Source of the DNA: Acidobacteriaceae bacterium
GTDB taxonomy: Bacteria > Acidobacteriota > Terriglobia > Terriglobales > Acidobacteriaceae
Direction of reading: 5' to 3'
Length of the DNA: 64,000 nucleotides
Assembly (NCBI GenBank): GCA_003152695.1
Contig: PMAT01000090.1
Location: 139,887-203,886 of the forward strand
Shown: positions 45,222 through 53,825 of the stretch, one piece after another
Numbering within the stretch: the stretch's first letter is position 1
How the letters are laid out: the number at the start of each line of letters is the position of its first letter
Translations under genes and position numbers: made by a program
The notes under the pieces: model-generated
The model's input: the letters and a program-made list of their open reading frames with translations, nothing else
Told to the model about the DNA's origin: nothing
Databases searched by the model: none

Positions 45222-46481
45222 CTACTCCAGCCGTACGCGGTCGGTGTTGTCCCACCGCGACATATCGGAAAGAATGACCGTATCGCCCTCATGCAGTCCG
45301 GATTCGATTTGAATGAGGTTTACCGAGGCGCGCCCGGTCTTCACCTGCACACGCGTCGCTGCCTTGCCGTCGGGATCAAGCTTGAACATGGAAACCGTAC
45401 TGGTTTCCTGACCGAAAGCCGGACGCCCTACGTAGAGCACGTTCTCCAGTCGCTCCAGGTCGATGGTGCCATCCACGCTCAGATCGGGGCGCGCGCCTTT
45501 GGGTAATTCTCCGGTCAACTTCACATCGACCGTTACTGTGCCATTCTGCACGCCGGGGTCGACGCGGCTTACTTCACCGGGTATCACGCCGTTGTGGGTG
45601 TCCACCGATGCGGGCTCGCCGATCTGGACATCACGCGCTTGCGTCTCCGGAATCTTCAGTTCAGCCATGAGGTGATTCGGTTGCACAATCCTTGCCAGCT
45701 CAGCTCCCGGGAGCACGTGCTGACCGACCTGCAACGGCAAGTCCACCAGGACGCCCGCAACCCCGGCCTGTACCTTCAGGCGCTGCATTTGTTTCTGCTT
45801 GAGGTCGGCTAGGGCGCGCATTTGTTCCACCTTGGCTTGTTGCACGGCCAACTGGGACGCGATTGCTTTCTGATTAATCTGCAAACGCTGATCTTCGATG
45901 TCGTTGCGTGTGACCAGTTCCTGGGCCTTGCCCGCGGAAGCCTTGGCGGCCAAGCCGGAGATCACACCAAGGTCATAGAGTGCTTTATCGGTCTGTGCCT
46001 GACGCTGCGCCTCGGCGTAATCGGCGTTGACCGTGGCGGCTCCAGCTTTTTGTGTCATCAGATCGCTGTCGAGCTTTACCTTCAGGCTCTGGTACTCGGC
46101 TTCGGCCGCCTTCACCTGCAACTGTGCGTCCAGCGCCTCTTGCTCGAGTTGAGGATTACTCATCTCCACTAAGACGGTGTTAGGTTCAACCAACGATCCG
46201 GGAAGTTTAACGATTCGGATGACCGTGGCTTCAGTCTCGGCAGGAATTTGCCGGACATCTTCATGACTGGGAATCAGAGTACCCAAACCGCGCACTTGGC
46301 GGAGCATGGAGCCCCGCTTCACGGTGTCAGTCCAAATGGTGCTGCGATCAACGGTCGGCGCGGCGGGCTTCAGCCGCGAGATGCCGACAGTGACGCCGAT
46401 CAATACCACGAGCGCAATACTGGCCCACAGGATCTGCCGGCGGCGCTTTTGACGCTTCAATTCAGGACGGGCGATATCCAT
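45222..46481 (-). CDS. HlyD/MacA-type periplasmic adaptor protein
   Basis: 419 residues, first gene of the efflux operon. A membrane anchor lies at about 17-34 after a basic N-terminus (MDIARPELKRQKRRR). The alpha-hairpin (about 110-230) is Gln/Ala-rich and coiled, flanked by lipoyl-like halves. The beta-barrel and membrane-proximal domains follow (PGAELARIVQPNHLMAELKIPE). It bridges an inner-membrane transporter to TolC across the periplasm. GAAGG lies four bases from the ATG. Confidence 0.93.
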   Translation of the reverse strand: MDIARPELKRQKRRRQILWASIALVVLIGVTVGISRLKPAAPTVDRSTIWTDTVKRGSMLRQVRGLGTLIPSHEDVRQIPAETEATVIRIVKLPGSLVEPNTVLVEMSNPQLEQEALDAQLQVKAAEAEYQSLKVKLDSDLMTQKAGAATVNADYAEAQRQAQTDKALYDLGVISGLAAKASAGKAQELVTRNDIEDQRLQINQKAIASQLAVQQAKVEQMRALADLKQKQMQRLKVQAGVAGVLVDLPLQVGQHVLPGAELARIVQPNHLMAELKIPETQARDVQIGEPASVDTHNGVIPGEVSRVDPGVQNGTVTVDVKLTGELPKGARPDLSVDGTIDLERLENVLYVGRPAFGQETSTVSMFKLDPDGKAATRVQVKTGRASVNLIQIESGLHEGDTVILSDMSRWDNTDRVRLE

Positions 46482-46495
46482 TACGCCTTCGTAAG

Positions 46496-46511
46496 TGCAA
46501 CTGGGGAACCA
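46496..46511 (-). promoter_or_regulatory. Sigma-54 (-24/-12) promoter candidate for the efflux operon
   Basis: TGGTTCCCCAGTTGCA on the minus strand keeps the invariant GG and GC with exactly ten bases between, plus TTGC. The predicted transcription start (about 46485) is only a few bases from the ATG at 46481 and would exclude the GAAGG site, so either the message is nearly leaderless or the match is chance. The presence of a sigma-54 activator in the same operon supports it. Confidence 0.45.
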
Positions 46512-46603
46512 TTGTCAGTCGACATTAGTTCTCGCGTTCTCAGTGGGTTAAGGGAGTCATGCATTTTGTGGAACGAGGGGCTATGTCCCCCCACGGATTG
46601 TAA

Positions 46604-46619
46604 TGTCCAATTTCGGACA
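46604..46619. promoter_or_regulatory. TGTCC-N6-GGACA dyad, candidate activator site
   Basis: TGTCC-AATTTC-GGACA is a perfect 5-bp dyad about 107 bp upstream of the -12 element, the usual distance for a sigma-54 activator site. The likely binder is the Fis-type regulator encoded at 40250. Confidence 0.45.
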
Positions 46620-46779
46620 GTACAAACAGAAACCCGTCTTCGCCGCCGAAAGGGACGACTTTCAAGCTTGAACGAATCGCGCACACACAGGCACAAGAAC
46701 GTGAATTGATCTCGACGCAAGCCAGTCCACTGTCATAAAGTTCAGCTTCAAGATTGTCTAAGGCCGGTCGCGTCCGCTT

Positions 46780-47910
46780 ATGACTGCAACTAGTATTGCG
46801 GTTTCAACGGAAATCGGGAAGGCGCCAGAAACGTCGGCGCGGCTGGTCTCGCTGGACGTCTTTCGCGGCGCCACCATCGCGGCCATGATCCTGGTCAACA
46901 ACCCGGGAAACGGTGCTTCCTATGGGCCGCTTCGGCACGCGAAATGGAACGGGTGGACCCCAACCGACCTGATTTTTCCCTTCTTCCTCTTTATTGTCGG
47001 CGTTTCGCTCGTGCTTTCCTTTCGATCGCGACTGAGACGCGGGGATTCCACTCGATCGCTGGTCTGGCACGCGTTGAAGCGTAGCCTGACGATCTTCGCT
47101 CTCGGACTGCTGTTGAATGGACTTCCCTCGTTCCATCTCGCGACATGGAGAATCCCCGGCATCTTGCAACGCATTGCGCTCGCCTATTTTGCCGCCGCGA
47201 TGATTACGCTTTACTGCAAGACCTATGCGCGCGCGCTATGGATTGCAGCCCTGCTGGCGGGTTACTGGTCGCTGATGCGATATGTACCGGTTCCCGGATA
47301 CGGAGTGCCTGGCCGCGACATGCCCTTTCTTGATCCCAACGCCAACCTTGCGGCATACCTCGACCGGAAGCTGATGATGGGCCATCTGTACGAGGGAACG
47401 CGCGATCCCGAGGGCGTGCTCAGTACCTTGCCGGCGATTGCGACAACGCTCTGCGGCGTTCTGACTGGGCAGTGGCTGGGCTCGAATCACAGTCGATTGC
47501 AAAAGATGGCGAGAATGTTCGCCGCGGGTGCGATTGCGCTGGTTGCCGGGGAAGTTTGGAGCATCTGGTTTCCCATCAACAAGAACCTGTGGACCAGCTC
47601 GTATGTGCTGTTTACGGCGGGATGCGCGCTGCTTGGCCTGGCCATCTGTTACGGGATCGCGGACATACACCAGCATCGCGGCTGGTGGACCACACCTCTC
47701 GTCATCTTCGGCACGAACGCCATTGCCGCGTACGTTTTGTCGGAGCTGGTGGGAGTGCCGATGCGTTGGCAGGACTACCTCTTCCAGCATTGCTTCGCGC
47801 GTGGATTGTCTCCCGCCGCGGCATCACTGCTGTACTCGCTTACCATAGTCGGACTATGTTTTCTGCCTATCTGGTGGATGTATCGACGAAGAATTTTCCT
47901 CAAAGTCTGA
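46780..47910 (+). CDS. DUF5009/HGSNAT-like membrane acyltransferase
   Basis: 376 residues with about ten predicted membrane helices. The N-terminal signature [23 protein letters not shown] and the following [20 protein letters not shown] identify the heparan-alpha-glucosaminide N-acetyltransferase-like (NagX/DUF5009) family. Members are thought to transfer acetyl groups across the membrane onto amino sugars. A conserved His is expected in the family; I cannot assign the exact residue here. No clear ribosome-binding site. It stands alone between the efflux operon (divergent) and the Ser/Thr kinase. Confidence 0.9.
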   Translation: MTATSIAVSTEIGKAPETSARLVSLDVFRGATIAAMILVNNPGNGASYGPLRHAKWNGWTPTDLIFPFFLFIVGVSLVLSFRSRLRRGDSTRSLVWHALKRSLTIFALGLLLNGLPSFHLATWRIPGILQRIALAYFAAAMITLYCKTYARALWIAALLAGYWSLMRYVPVPGYGVPGRDMPFLDPNANLAAYLDRKLMMGHLYEGTRDPEGVLSTLPAIATTLCGVLTGQWLGSNHSRLQKMARMFAAGAIALVAGEVWSIWFPINKNLWTSSYVLFTAGCALLGLAICYGIADIHQHRGWWTTPLVIFGTNAIAAYVLSELVGVPMRWQDYLFQHCFARGLSPAAASLLYSLTIVGLCFLPIWWMYRRRIFLKV

Positions 47911-47927
47911 CGGCTGGAATCCGTCAG
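47907..47927 (+). terminator. CTGACGG-N7-CCGTCAG hairpin at the acyltransferase stop
   Basis: A perfect 7-bp stem overlaps the TGA stop (47908-47910). No T-tract follows, so termination is uncertain. Confidence 0.35.
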
Positions 47928-48025
47928 CGATTCCCGCGCTTGCCGCTAAAAGCCAGAAAGGCCTCACTTCGCCACAGGGTGCGCGCCATTGACGGCCTAT
48001 CCCCGCTGCCCTAATATCCGGAGCA

Positions 48026-50623
48026 ATGGCAATTCAAGCTCCCAGCAGCGGCCAGGTGTTGGGGCACTACCGGCTAATCGAGCAGATCGGCGCCGGGGGC
48101 ATGGGTGTGGTCTTTCGCGCCCATGATGAACAATTGCAGCGCGACGTCGCGGTCAAGATCCTGCCCCCTGGACTGTTCGCCGACGATGCCGCCCGCAAAC
48201 AGTTCCGCACGGAGGCGCTGGCGGTTGGCAAGCTGAGTCATTCCAACATCGCCATGGCCTTCGACTTCGGGCAGGAACGTGGCATTGACTACCTTGTCAC
48301 GGAATACATTCCCGGGGTCAATCTGGACCAGATGCTCGGCCAGCAGCCGCTTCCGCAGAAGGAAGTGCTGGAATTGGGCATACAGATGGCGCGCGGATTG
48401 GAAGCGGCGCATCGCGAGAATGTCATCCATCGCGACCTCAAGCCGGGAAATCTTCGGATCAACCCCGACGGCCAGTTGAAAATTCTCGACTTTGGCCTGG
48501 CCAAGCTGGTTGAACCCATAGAACTGGCGGAGACGGCCAACCTCAACACCAGTCTCTCGGTTACCGGAACCTTGCCCTACATGGCGCCCGAGTTGTTGCG
48601 GGCTGAACCTGCCGATGCCCGCTCCGACATCTGGGCGGCGGGCACGGTGCTTTATGAAATGGCGACGGGCAAGCGTGCCTTTCCCGATCGTCAGCCGTCG
48701 CTGCTGATCGATGCCATTCTGCATTACGATCCGGTGCGGCCTTGTCTGATCAATCCTGAGGTTTCGGCCGCTTTAGAAATGGTGATCCTGAAGGCGTTGG
48801 ACAGGGACCCCGCTTTGCGCTATCAGACGGCGCGGGAGTTGCGGGCCGACCTTACCCGGATCCACTCCGGCGATGAGTTAGCCACGGAGACGGTCCGTCG
48901 CACCAAAGTTTTCGCAGTTCAGCGCAAGGCCCGCAATCGAAAGGCTGCATTGATCCTGGCATGTGTATTGCTGGCAGGAATCGCGGCGGGATATGGCGTC
49001 AAGCGCTGGTGGCCAACCTCTACCTCAACCCAGCAGCGGATCATGGCGGTGTTGCCCTTCGACACGGTAGGTCAGGACCCGGCGACCAGCGCCCTCGGTC
49101 TGGGGTTGACCGAAACCCTTACCGCCGAGCTTGTCCAGGCCAGCAGCACGGATGCCATCCAGGTAGTGTCGCCGCGCGACCTGCGCGACCAGGGAGTAAA
49201 GACCGCCGAAGACGCTCGCCGCGAGTTCGGTACCGATTTGGTCCTGGAGAGCAGCCTGCAGCGCTCCGGCCAGACCATACGCATCAACTGCTATCTGGTT
49301 GACTCCAAGACCCATCGGCAGATCGCGGCCCGCAGCATGACCGTGGATGCCGGCGACACCTTCGGGCTGCAGGACCGCGTGGTCAGCGAGACCCTGGACA
49401 TGCTGCCGGCGCAGATCAAACCGGAACAACGCCAAAAGTTGAACGTTCGCCAGGATACCCAGCCTGCTGCCTACGAAGCGTACATACAGGGCCGCGGATA
49501 TTTGCAGGAATATGAGAAGCCGGAGAACATTGATAGCGCGATCGCGGCCTTCAGGCAGGCGCTGAAGATAGACCCAAACTATGCGCTGGCGTATGCCGCA
49601 TTGGGAAACGCCTATTGGACCGGTTACCAGCAGTTCAATAAGAGCAAGGACTGGATCGACAACGCCTCACGCAATTGTGAGAAGTCTTTGTCCCTTAATC
49701 GCGACCTGGTGGAAGGGCATGTCTGCCTGGGCAATGCGTTGAATGGGACAGGAAAGTATGAGCAAGCCGTGCAGGAATTCCAGCGCGCGGTAGCTTCGAA
49801 TTCTGGCAGCGAAGAAGCGCTGCGCGGTCTGGCGCTGGCCTATACCAATGTCGGTAATTTCGCCTCGGCGGAAGCAACCTACAAGAAGGCCATCGATCTG
49901 CGTCCCAATTACTGGGGTGGGTATAGCTGGATGGGACTGTTCTACTATAGCCAGGCGCGCTATGCCGATGCGGCCGCCATGTTCAAGAAGGCGACTGAGC
50001 TGGCGCCAGACAACTACAACGGATACTTAACCCTCGGCGGCATTTACGTCACGGAAGGCCGTTATCAGGATGCGATCGACGCTTTCAAACGCTCGATTGA
50101 TCTGCGCCCCAGCCCGGATGCCTGCAACAACCTTGGCTATGCGTATATCTTGATGCACCGTTATCCAGAGGCTATCGCAGCCCTGGAACAAGCCCTGAAG
50201 CTGGACAACAGCTATTGGCAGATTTGGGGCAATCTGGGCGATGCGCTCTACTGGAGTCCGGAGCAGCGTGCACTGGCGCCGGCAAAGTATCGCCAAGCCA
50301 TCTCGATCGCGCTTTCCAAGCTGCAGGTGAATCCCCGGGATGCCGAAATCCTGGGTTACGTGGCCAACTATTCAGCCATGCTGAATGACCGCCCGACAGC
50401 GTTTGACTACCTGCAAAAGGCTCTGCAAATTTCTCCCTCCAAGGGCGAGGTGCTGTTTCGGGCGGCCATTGTTTACAACCACTTCGACCAGACCGAGCAG
50501 GCCCTTGCGTCCCTGAAGAAAGCCGTCGACGCTGGCTACTCGCGCGCCATCGTCAGGGGTACGCCAGATTTTCAGAATCTGCAACAGAACCAGCAGTTCC
50601 AGTCGCTGGCCCAAAATCCCTGA
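48026..50623 (+). CDS. Transmembrane Ser/Thr protein kinase with FlgO-like and TPR sensor region
   Basis: 865 residues. PknB-type kinase domain at about 13-285 with glycine loop GAGGMGVVF, Lys44, catalytic HRDLKPGN (Asp137) and DFGLAK (Asp155); a PYMAPE substrate loop is present. One membrane helix (about 308-324) exports the rest. The periplasmic part starts with a FlgO-like domain (RIMAVLPFDTV, about 338-465) and continues with about eight to ten TPR repeats to the end (for example DSAIAAFRQALKIDPNYALAYAALGNAYW). This layout is common in Acidobacteriota. The adjacent FHA-domain activator could read its phospho-Thr output. Confidence 0.95.
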   Translation: MAIQAPSSGQVLGHYRLIEQIGAGGMGVVFRAHDEQLQRDVAVKILPPGLFADDAARKQFRTEALAVGKLSHSNIAMAFDFGQERGIDYLVTEYIPGVNLDQMLGQQPLPQKEVLELGIQMARGLEAAHRENVIHRDLKPGNLRINPDGQLKILDFGLAKLVEPIELAETANLNTSLSVTGTLPYMAPELLRAEPADARSDIWAAGTVLYEMATGKRAFPDRQPSLLIDAILHYDPVRPCLINPEVSAALEMVILKALDRDPALRYQTARELRADLTRIHSGDELATETVRRTKVFAVQRKARNRKAALILACVLLAGIAAGYGVKRWWPTSTSTQQRIMAVLPFDTVGQDPATSALGLGLTETLTAELVQASSTDAIQVVSPRDLRDQGVKTAEDARREFGTDLVLESSLQRSGQTIRINCYLVDSKTHRQIAARSMTVDAGDTFGLQDRVVSETLDMLPAQIKPEQRQKLNVRQDTQPAAYEAYIQGRGYLQEYEKPENIDSAIAAFRQALKIDPNYALAYAALGNAYWTGYQQFNKSKDWIDNASRNCEKSLSLNRDLVEGHVCLGNALNGTGKYEQAVQEFQRAVASNSGSEEALRGLALAYTNVGNFASAEATYKKAIDLRPNYWGGYSWMGLFYYSQARYADAAAMFKKATELAPDNYNGYLTLGGIYVTEGRYQDAIDAFKRSIDLRPSPDACNNLGYAYILMHRYPEAIAALEQALKLDNSYWQIWGNLGDALYWSPEQRALAPAKYRQAISIALSKLQVNPRDAEILGYVANYSAMLNDRPTAFDYLQKALQISPSKGEVLFRAAIVYNHFDQTEQALASLKKAVDAGYSRAIVRGTPDFQNLQQNQQFQSLAQNP

Positions 50624-50632
50624 ACCCACTCG

Positions 50633-51022
50633 TTACTTCATGATCAGGCCATTAGTTCCCACAAGGCAGGCGTTGCCGCCAATAGTGATCGAGGTATAGA
50701 CCCAGCTAGTGCCAGCGGGTGTACCCGCATTCACAGTCCCGGTACACAGCGATCCTGTAGCGGTCGGGAAGCTGCAAGATGCAAATGGGCAATTGGCTGG
50801 AAGCTGTACCGCAACGGCCGTGCCCGGGCTCGCGCCCGCAAAGCAGGCGCCGGTCGAATCGATCTGGACCAGGCCAGCAGCGCCATTCTGAAGACAGTTG
50901 CCGTTAGGAGCGGTAAGCACGATTGACTGTGCCCCCGCCATCCCAGGCTTGTGGCAACCCGAAAAAACGACCACCAGAGACAAAGCAAGAACGACTACGA
51001 AACGACCCCGGTGCAGAGACAT
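50633..51022 (-). CDS. Small Cys-rich lipoprotein, hypothetical
   Basis: 129 residues. The N-terminal hydrophobic segment ends in a lipobox (VVFSGC), so it is probably a lipoprotein. The mature part has five further Cys residues, two close together (CPFASC), and a beta-rich Gly/Thr composition. TTTACAGAG-type spacing with GGAGG precedes the ATG. It is convergent with the kinase gene, nine bases apart. I know no family or function. A weak GG-N10-GC match sits upstream at 51068-51081. Confidence 0.75.
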   Translation of the reverse strand: MSLHRGRFVVVLALSLVVVFSGCHKPGMAGAQSIVLTAPNGNCLQNGAAGLVQIDSTGACFAGASPGTAVAVQLPANCPFASCSFPTATGSLCTGTVNAGTPAGTSWVYTSITIGGNACLVGTNGLIMK

Positions 51023-51177
51023 TTAATCCTCCTTTACAGAGTGAAATCGTGAGCCGTACAGACTGTAGCACGCTGTTGGCCGCTGTCAAATGGGAACTTG
51101 GCCACATACGGCGCATGCCTGATCGCCCAAAGTCTTTCCGTATTCCTCCGTCACCATCAGCCGACTGCCGCCCACGT

Positions 51178-53037
51178 TCACTGGCCGTTCAGCTCTCCCT
51201 TGACATCCAGGTTCCGGATCAGCCGGTGCAGATAGTTGGGATGAAGCCCGAGCAGTTTGGCGGCCTCCGTGTAATTGCCCTTGGTTTGCGCTACCGCGTC
51301 AATGATCAATTGCCGCTTGAGCTGGTTGACTCGGGCATGATAGTGGACGGCGTTACGCTCCGCCGGCCGCACTTCCATCAGGGCTGCGGGTAAATCATCG
51401 GGAAGAATTTCATCTGTCAGGCCCAACACCATGGCGTGTTCGATGGCATTCTCCAGTTCGCGCACATTGCCCGGCCAGCGATAGGCCATGAGCAACGCCC
51501 GCGCCTCCGGGGAAATGCCTTTGAGCGGCCGTTTGCATTTCTCCGCATATTTGGCGGCGAAGTAAATGGCCAGCAGCGGAATGTCATCCGGACGTTCCCG
51601 CAACGGAGGGACCACCATCGAGACTACGTTCAGGCGGTAGTAGAGGTCCTGGCGGAACTCGCGGTCCTTGATGGCCTGTTCCAGGTCCTTATTAGTGGCT
51701 GTCAGCACTCGGGCATCGAACTTAAGGCTGCGGGTGCTTCCCACGCGCTCGAATTCGCGCTGTTGCAAGACCCGCAGCAGCTTGGCTTGCAGTGGAGGGG
51801 AAAGTTCGCCGACTTCGTCGAGAAAAACCGTGCCGCCTTCGGCCACTTCCAGCTTGCCCTTCTTGGTGGCAATCGCGCCCGTGAAGGCGCCCTTTTCGTG
51901 GCCGAATAATTCGCTTTCCAGCAGGGCCTCGGGAATGGCGGCGCAGTTGATGGCGACGAACGGCTTGCCAGCGCGCTGGCTGTTGTAATGGATGGCGCGC
52001 GCCACCAGTTCCTTGCCCGTACCGCTTTCCCCGCGAATAAGAATGGCGGAATCGCCGTCGGCCACCTTGGCGATGAACTCCTGCACCTTTCGCATGGAAT
52101 CGCTCTCGCCCACAATGACGCCGCCCAGGTCCAACTCAGTTTGCAGCCGGCGATTTTCGCTGCGCAAGGCCTCCAAGGCAAGAACGTTCTCCAAGGTGAC
52201 CGCAGCGATTCCGGCGATGGAGGTGAGAAAGTTTACGTGGTCCTCTTCAAATCTTTTTCCCGCGCCGTGCGCAATCAGGTACAGAACTCCTATCGTGCTT
52301 TCCACTGCGGCCAGCGGCACGCAGAGAACGCTCTCCGCGTTGCGCGATTGAGCCGAGGGCCTGCTGATAATGGCCGAGCGCTCCCACAGCGCGCGCTGCA
52401 CAATTTCCCGACGGATCTCCAGGGGAGGGGAATCGCCGGCTTTACGGTTCCAGGTACAACTCGAGCTGGGATCGGCATCAGCCTGGCGGGTGATTACGAC
52501 CGCGGCGGAATCGGCCGGAACTACTTCGCAAATCAGTTCCAGAAGCCGCCGCTGCAGGGTCTCCAGGTCGCGGATGGAATTAATGATGCTGGCGACCTTG
52601 AACAGGGCATCCAGATCGCGCGCCATCCGGCCAACGTCGGTGCCGAAGTTCGAGTCAGATGGTAAAAGATTTGTACTCGTGGTGGTTAGAAGATCGCCCG
52701 GCGCCTCATCCCGAAACTGCACCATCCGCGAAATCAAACTGTCGTCTTCTCCGATTAGAAACACCAGCTCGCAATGGCCAACCCGAATCGTGTCTCCATG
52801 ACCCAGCAGCTTTCGCCGTACCGGTATGCTGTTCACGAAGGTCCCGTTGTGGCTATCCAGGTCAACCAAATGGAAGGCCGCGTCAGTTTCGCTGATGGAG
52901 AAATGCTTCCGCGACACCGCGCGGTCGTGCAGGCATAAGTGGTTGCTGGAGTCGCGGCCCACCAAGAACTGGCTGGCAGTCAGCCGCACCACAGTACCTT
53001 TCGCCGCGCCGGATATCACCACGACCCTGGAGTCCAC
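51178..53037 (-). CDS. FHA-GAF-AAA+ sigma-54-dependent transcriptional activator
   Basis: 619 residues from the GTG at 53037, chosen because GGAGG stands six bases upstream and the product then begins with the FHA domain; the longer ATG frame to 53112 adds 25 odd residues. FHA is about 5-100 ([22 protein letters not shown]), the phospho-Thr reader. GAF is about 140-300. AAA+ is about 320-545 with GESGTGKE, intact GAFTGA and [10 protein letters not shown] Fis-type helix-turn-helix ends the protein ([23 protein letters not shown]). Control by phosphopeptide binding is inferred from FHA and from the Ser/Thr kinase two genes away. Confidence 0.95.
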   Translation of the reverse strand: MDSRVVVISGAAKGTVVRLTASQFLVGRDSSNHLCLHDRAVSRKHFSISETDAAFHLVDLDSHNGTFVNSIPVRRKLLGHGDTIRVGHCELVFLIGEDDSLISRMVQFRDEAPGDLLTTTSTNLLPSDSNFGTDVGRMARDLDALFKVASIINSIRDLETLQRRLLELICEVVPADSAAVVITRQADADPSSSCTWNRKAGDSPPLEIRREIVQRALWERSAIISRPSAQSRNAESVLCVPLAAVESTIGVLYLIAHGAGKRFEEDHVNFLTSIAGIAAVTLENVLALEALRSENRRLQTELDLGGVIVGESDSMRKVQEFIAKVADGDSAILIRGESGTGKELVARAIHYNSQRAGKPFVAINCAAIPEALLESELFGHEKGAFTGAIATKKGKLEVAEGGTVFLDEVGELSPPLQAKLLRVLQQREFERVGSTRSLKFDARVLTATNKDLEQAIKDREFRQDLYYRLNVVSMVVPPLRERPDDIPLLAIYFAAKYAEKCKRPLKGISPEARALLMAYRWPGNVRELENAIEHAMVLGLTDEILPDDLPAALMEVRPAERNAVHYHARVNQLKRQLIIDAVAQTKGNYTEAAKLLGLHPNYLHRLIRNLDVKGELNGQ

Positions 53038-53222
53038 GGACTGCCTCCGGGCTGCTAGTTTAGCCCAGTCTTGGCGAATCCACGGAATGAAAATCGCATG
53101 GCCGGCTAACACAATGGATAGTCGGGCCTATCCCTTCGGATACGCCAAGCCACCCAATGCAGCGACCCAAGGTGGGTGCGTCTTACTCCGCCAATGCAAG
53201 TCGCTGGAAACAACGGAGAAGG

Positions 53223-53486
53223 ATGGCCATCTGCGGCCCGCTGCTGGCTTGGCATCAAGGTTGCAATATCGCAATGCGTCACAGCAAGCTGCCGGCACTA
53301 AGAACGGGCCACGGAGCGGCTGTAAACCAAATTCAATCCGCCGACCGGGACTTCCTGAGCGAAATCTGGTACGGCGACAGCCACTACGGCATCGCGCTTA
53401 CCGAGTCGAAGCTGGAGAAGGAAGTGAAGATGGCGCGCAACGGTCTTCCCAACGCGCCCGAAACTGTGATCGTTGCAATGAGGTAG
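53223..53486 (+). CDS. Small hypothetical protein, 87 residues
   Basis: Start at ATG 53223, preceded by GGAGAAGG at good spacing. The second half (SADRDFLSEIWYGDSHYGIALTESKLEKEVKMARNG) has protein-like, helical composition with faint resemblance to DUF4142 proteins; the first half does not resemble a known domain. A strong hairpin terminator 17 bp after the stop supports a real plus-strand gene. Could also be a decayed remnant. Confidence 0.5.
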   Translation: MAICGPLLAWHQGCNIAMRHSKLPALRTGHGAAVNQIQSADRDFLSEIWYGDSHYGIALTESKLEKEVKMARNGLPNAPETVIVAMR

Positions 53487-53502
53487 TTGTAGCGCCACGA
53501 AC

Positions 53503-53538
53503 AAAGAAACCCGGGGTCGGGGAGCTCCGGGTTTCTTT
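53503..53538. terminator. Strong bidirectional rho-independent terminator
   Basis: Perfect 12-bp arms AAAGAAACCCGG and CCGGGTTTCTTT flank a 12-nt loop. The A-rich 5' end and T-rich 3' end suit termination from both sides, between a plus-strand gene ending at 53486 and a minus-strand gene ending at 53571. Confidence 0.88.
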
Positions 53539-53570
53539 CATTTCATGTATGTCTGCGGGAAGATCAATTC

Positions 53571-53774
53571 TCACCAAGCGCGGTGCGGTCCGCGCAATAC
53601 GCGCGCTGGAAGCAGGATGATGGCCTTCAACAATTCCAACACTCCTTCGACGGCAAATCCCAGGAGCCGGAACGGCAATAGAAACAACCATACCAACGGG
53701 TAAAGCACCAGCACGAGCAGCGCCAACGGCCAGCAAAAGAACAATAGGATGCACCACAGAAGGAAGGTCAGCAT
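53571..53774 (-). CDS. Small hydrophobic membrane protein, 67 residues
   Basis: Starts MLTFLLWCILLFFCWPLALLVLVLYPLV with GGAG upstream. Residues 2-43 are almost wholly hydrophobic, making two membrane segments or one re-entrant pair, followed by a short amphipathic basic C-terminus (PARVLRGPHRAW). It is codirectional with and follows the transhydrogenase operon by about 50 bp at the other side of the terminator. I do not recognise a family. Confidence 0.65.
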   Translation of the reverse strand: MLTFLLWCILLFFCWPLALLVLVLYPLVWLFLLPFRLLGFAVEGVLELLKAIILLPARVLRGPHRAW

Positions 53775-53825
53775 AATTTCTCCTCTCTGTAAATACGCTA
53801 CACCCGGCCGCGAAGTTCCGGGCCG

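Noticed and set aside
51068-51081. Sigma-54-like GG-N10-GC upstream of the lipoprotein gene
   Set aside because: Only the GG and GC match; the flanking TGG and TTGC are lost, so it is no better than chance.
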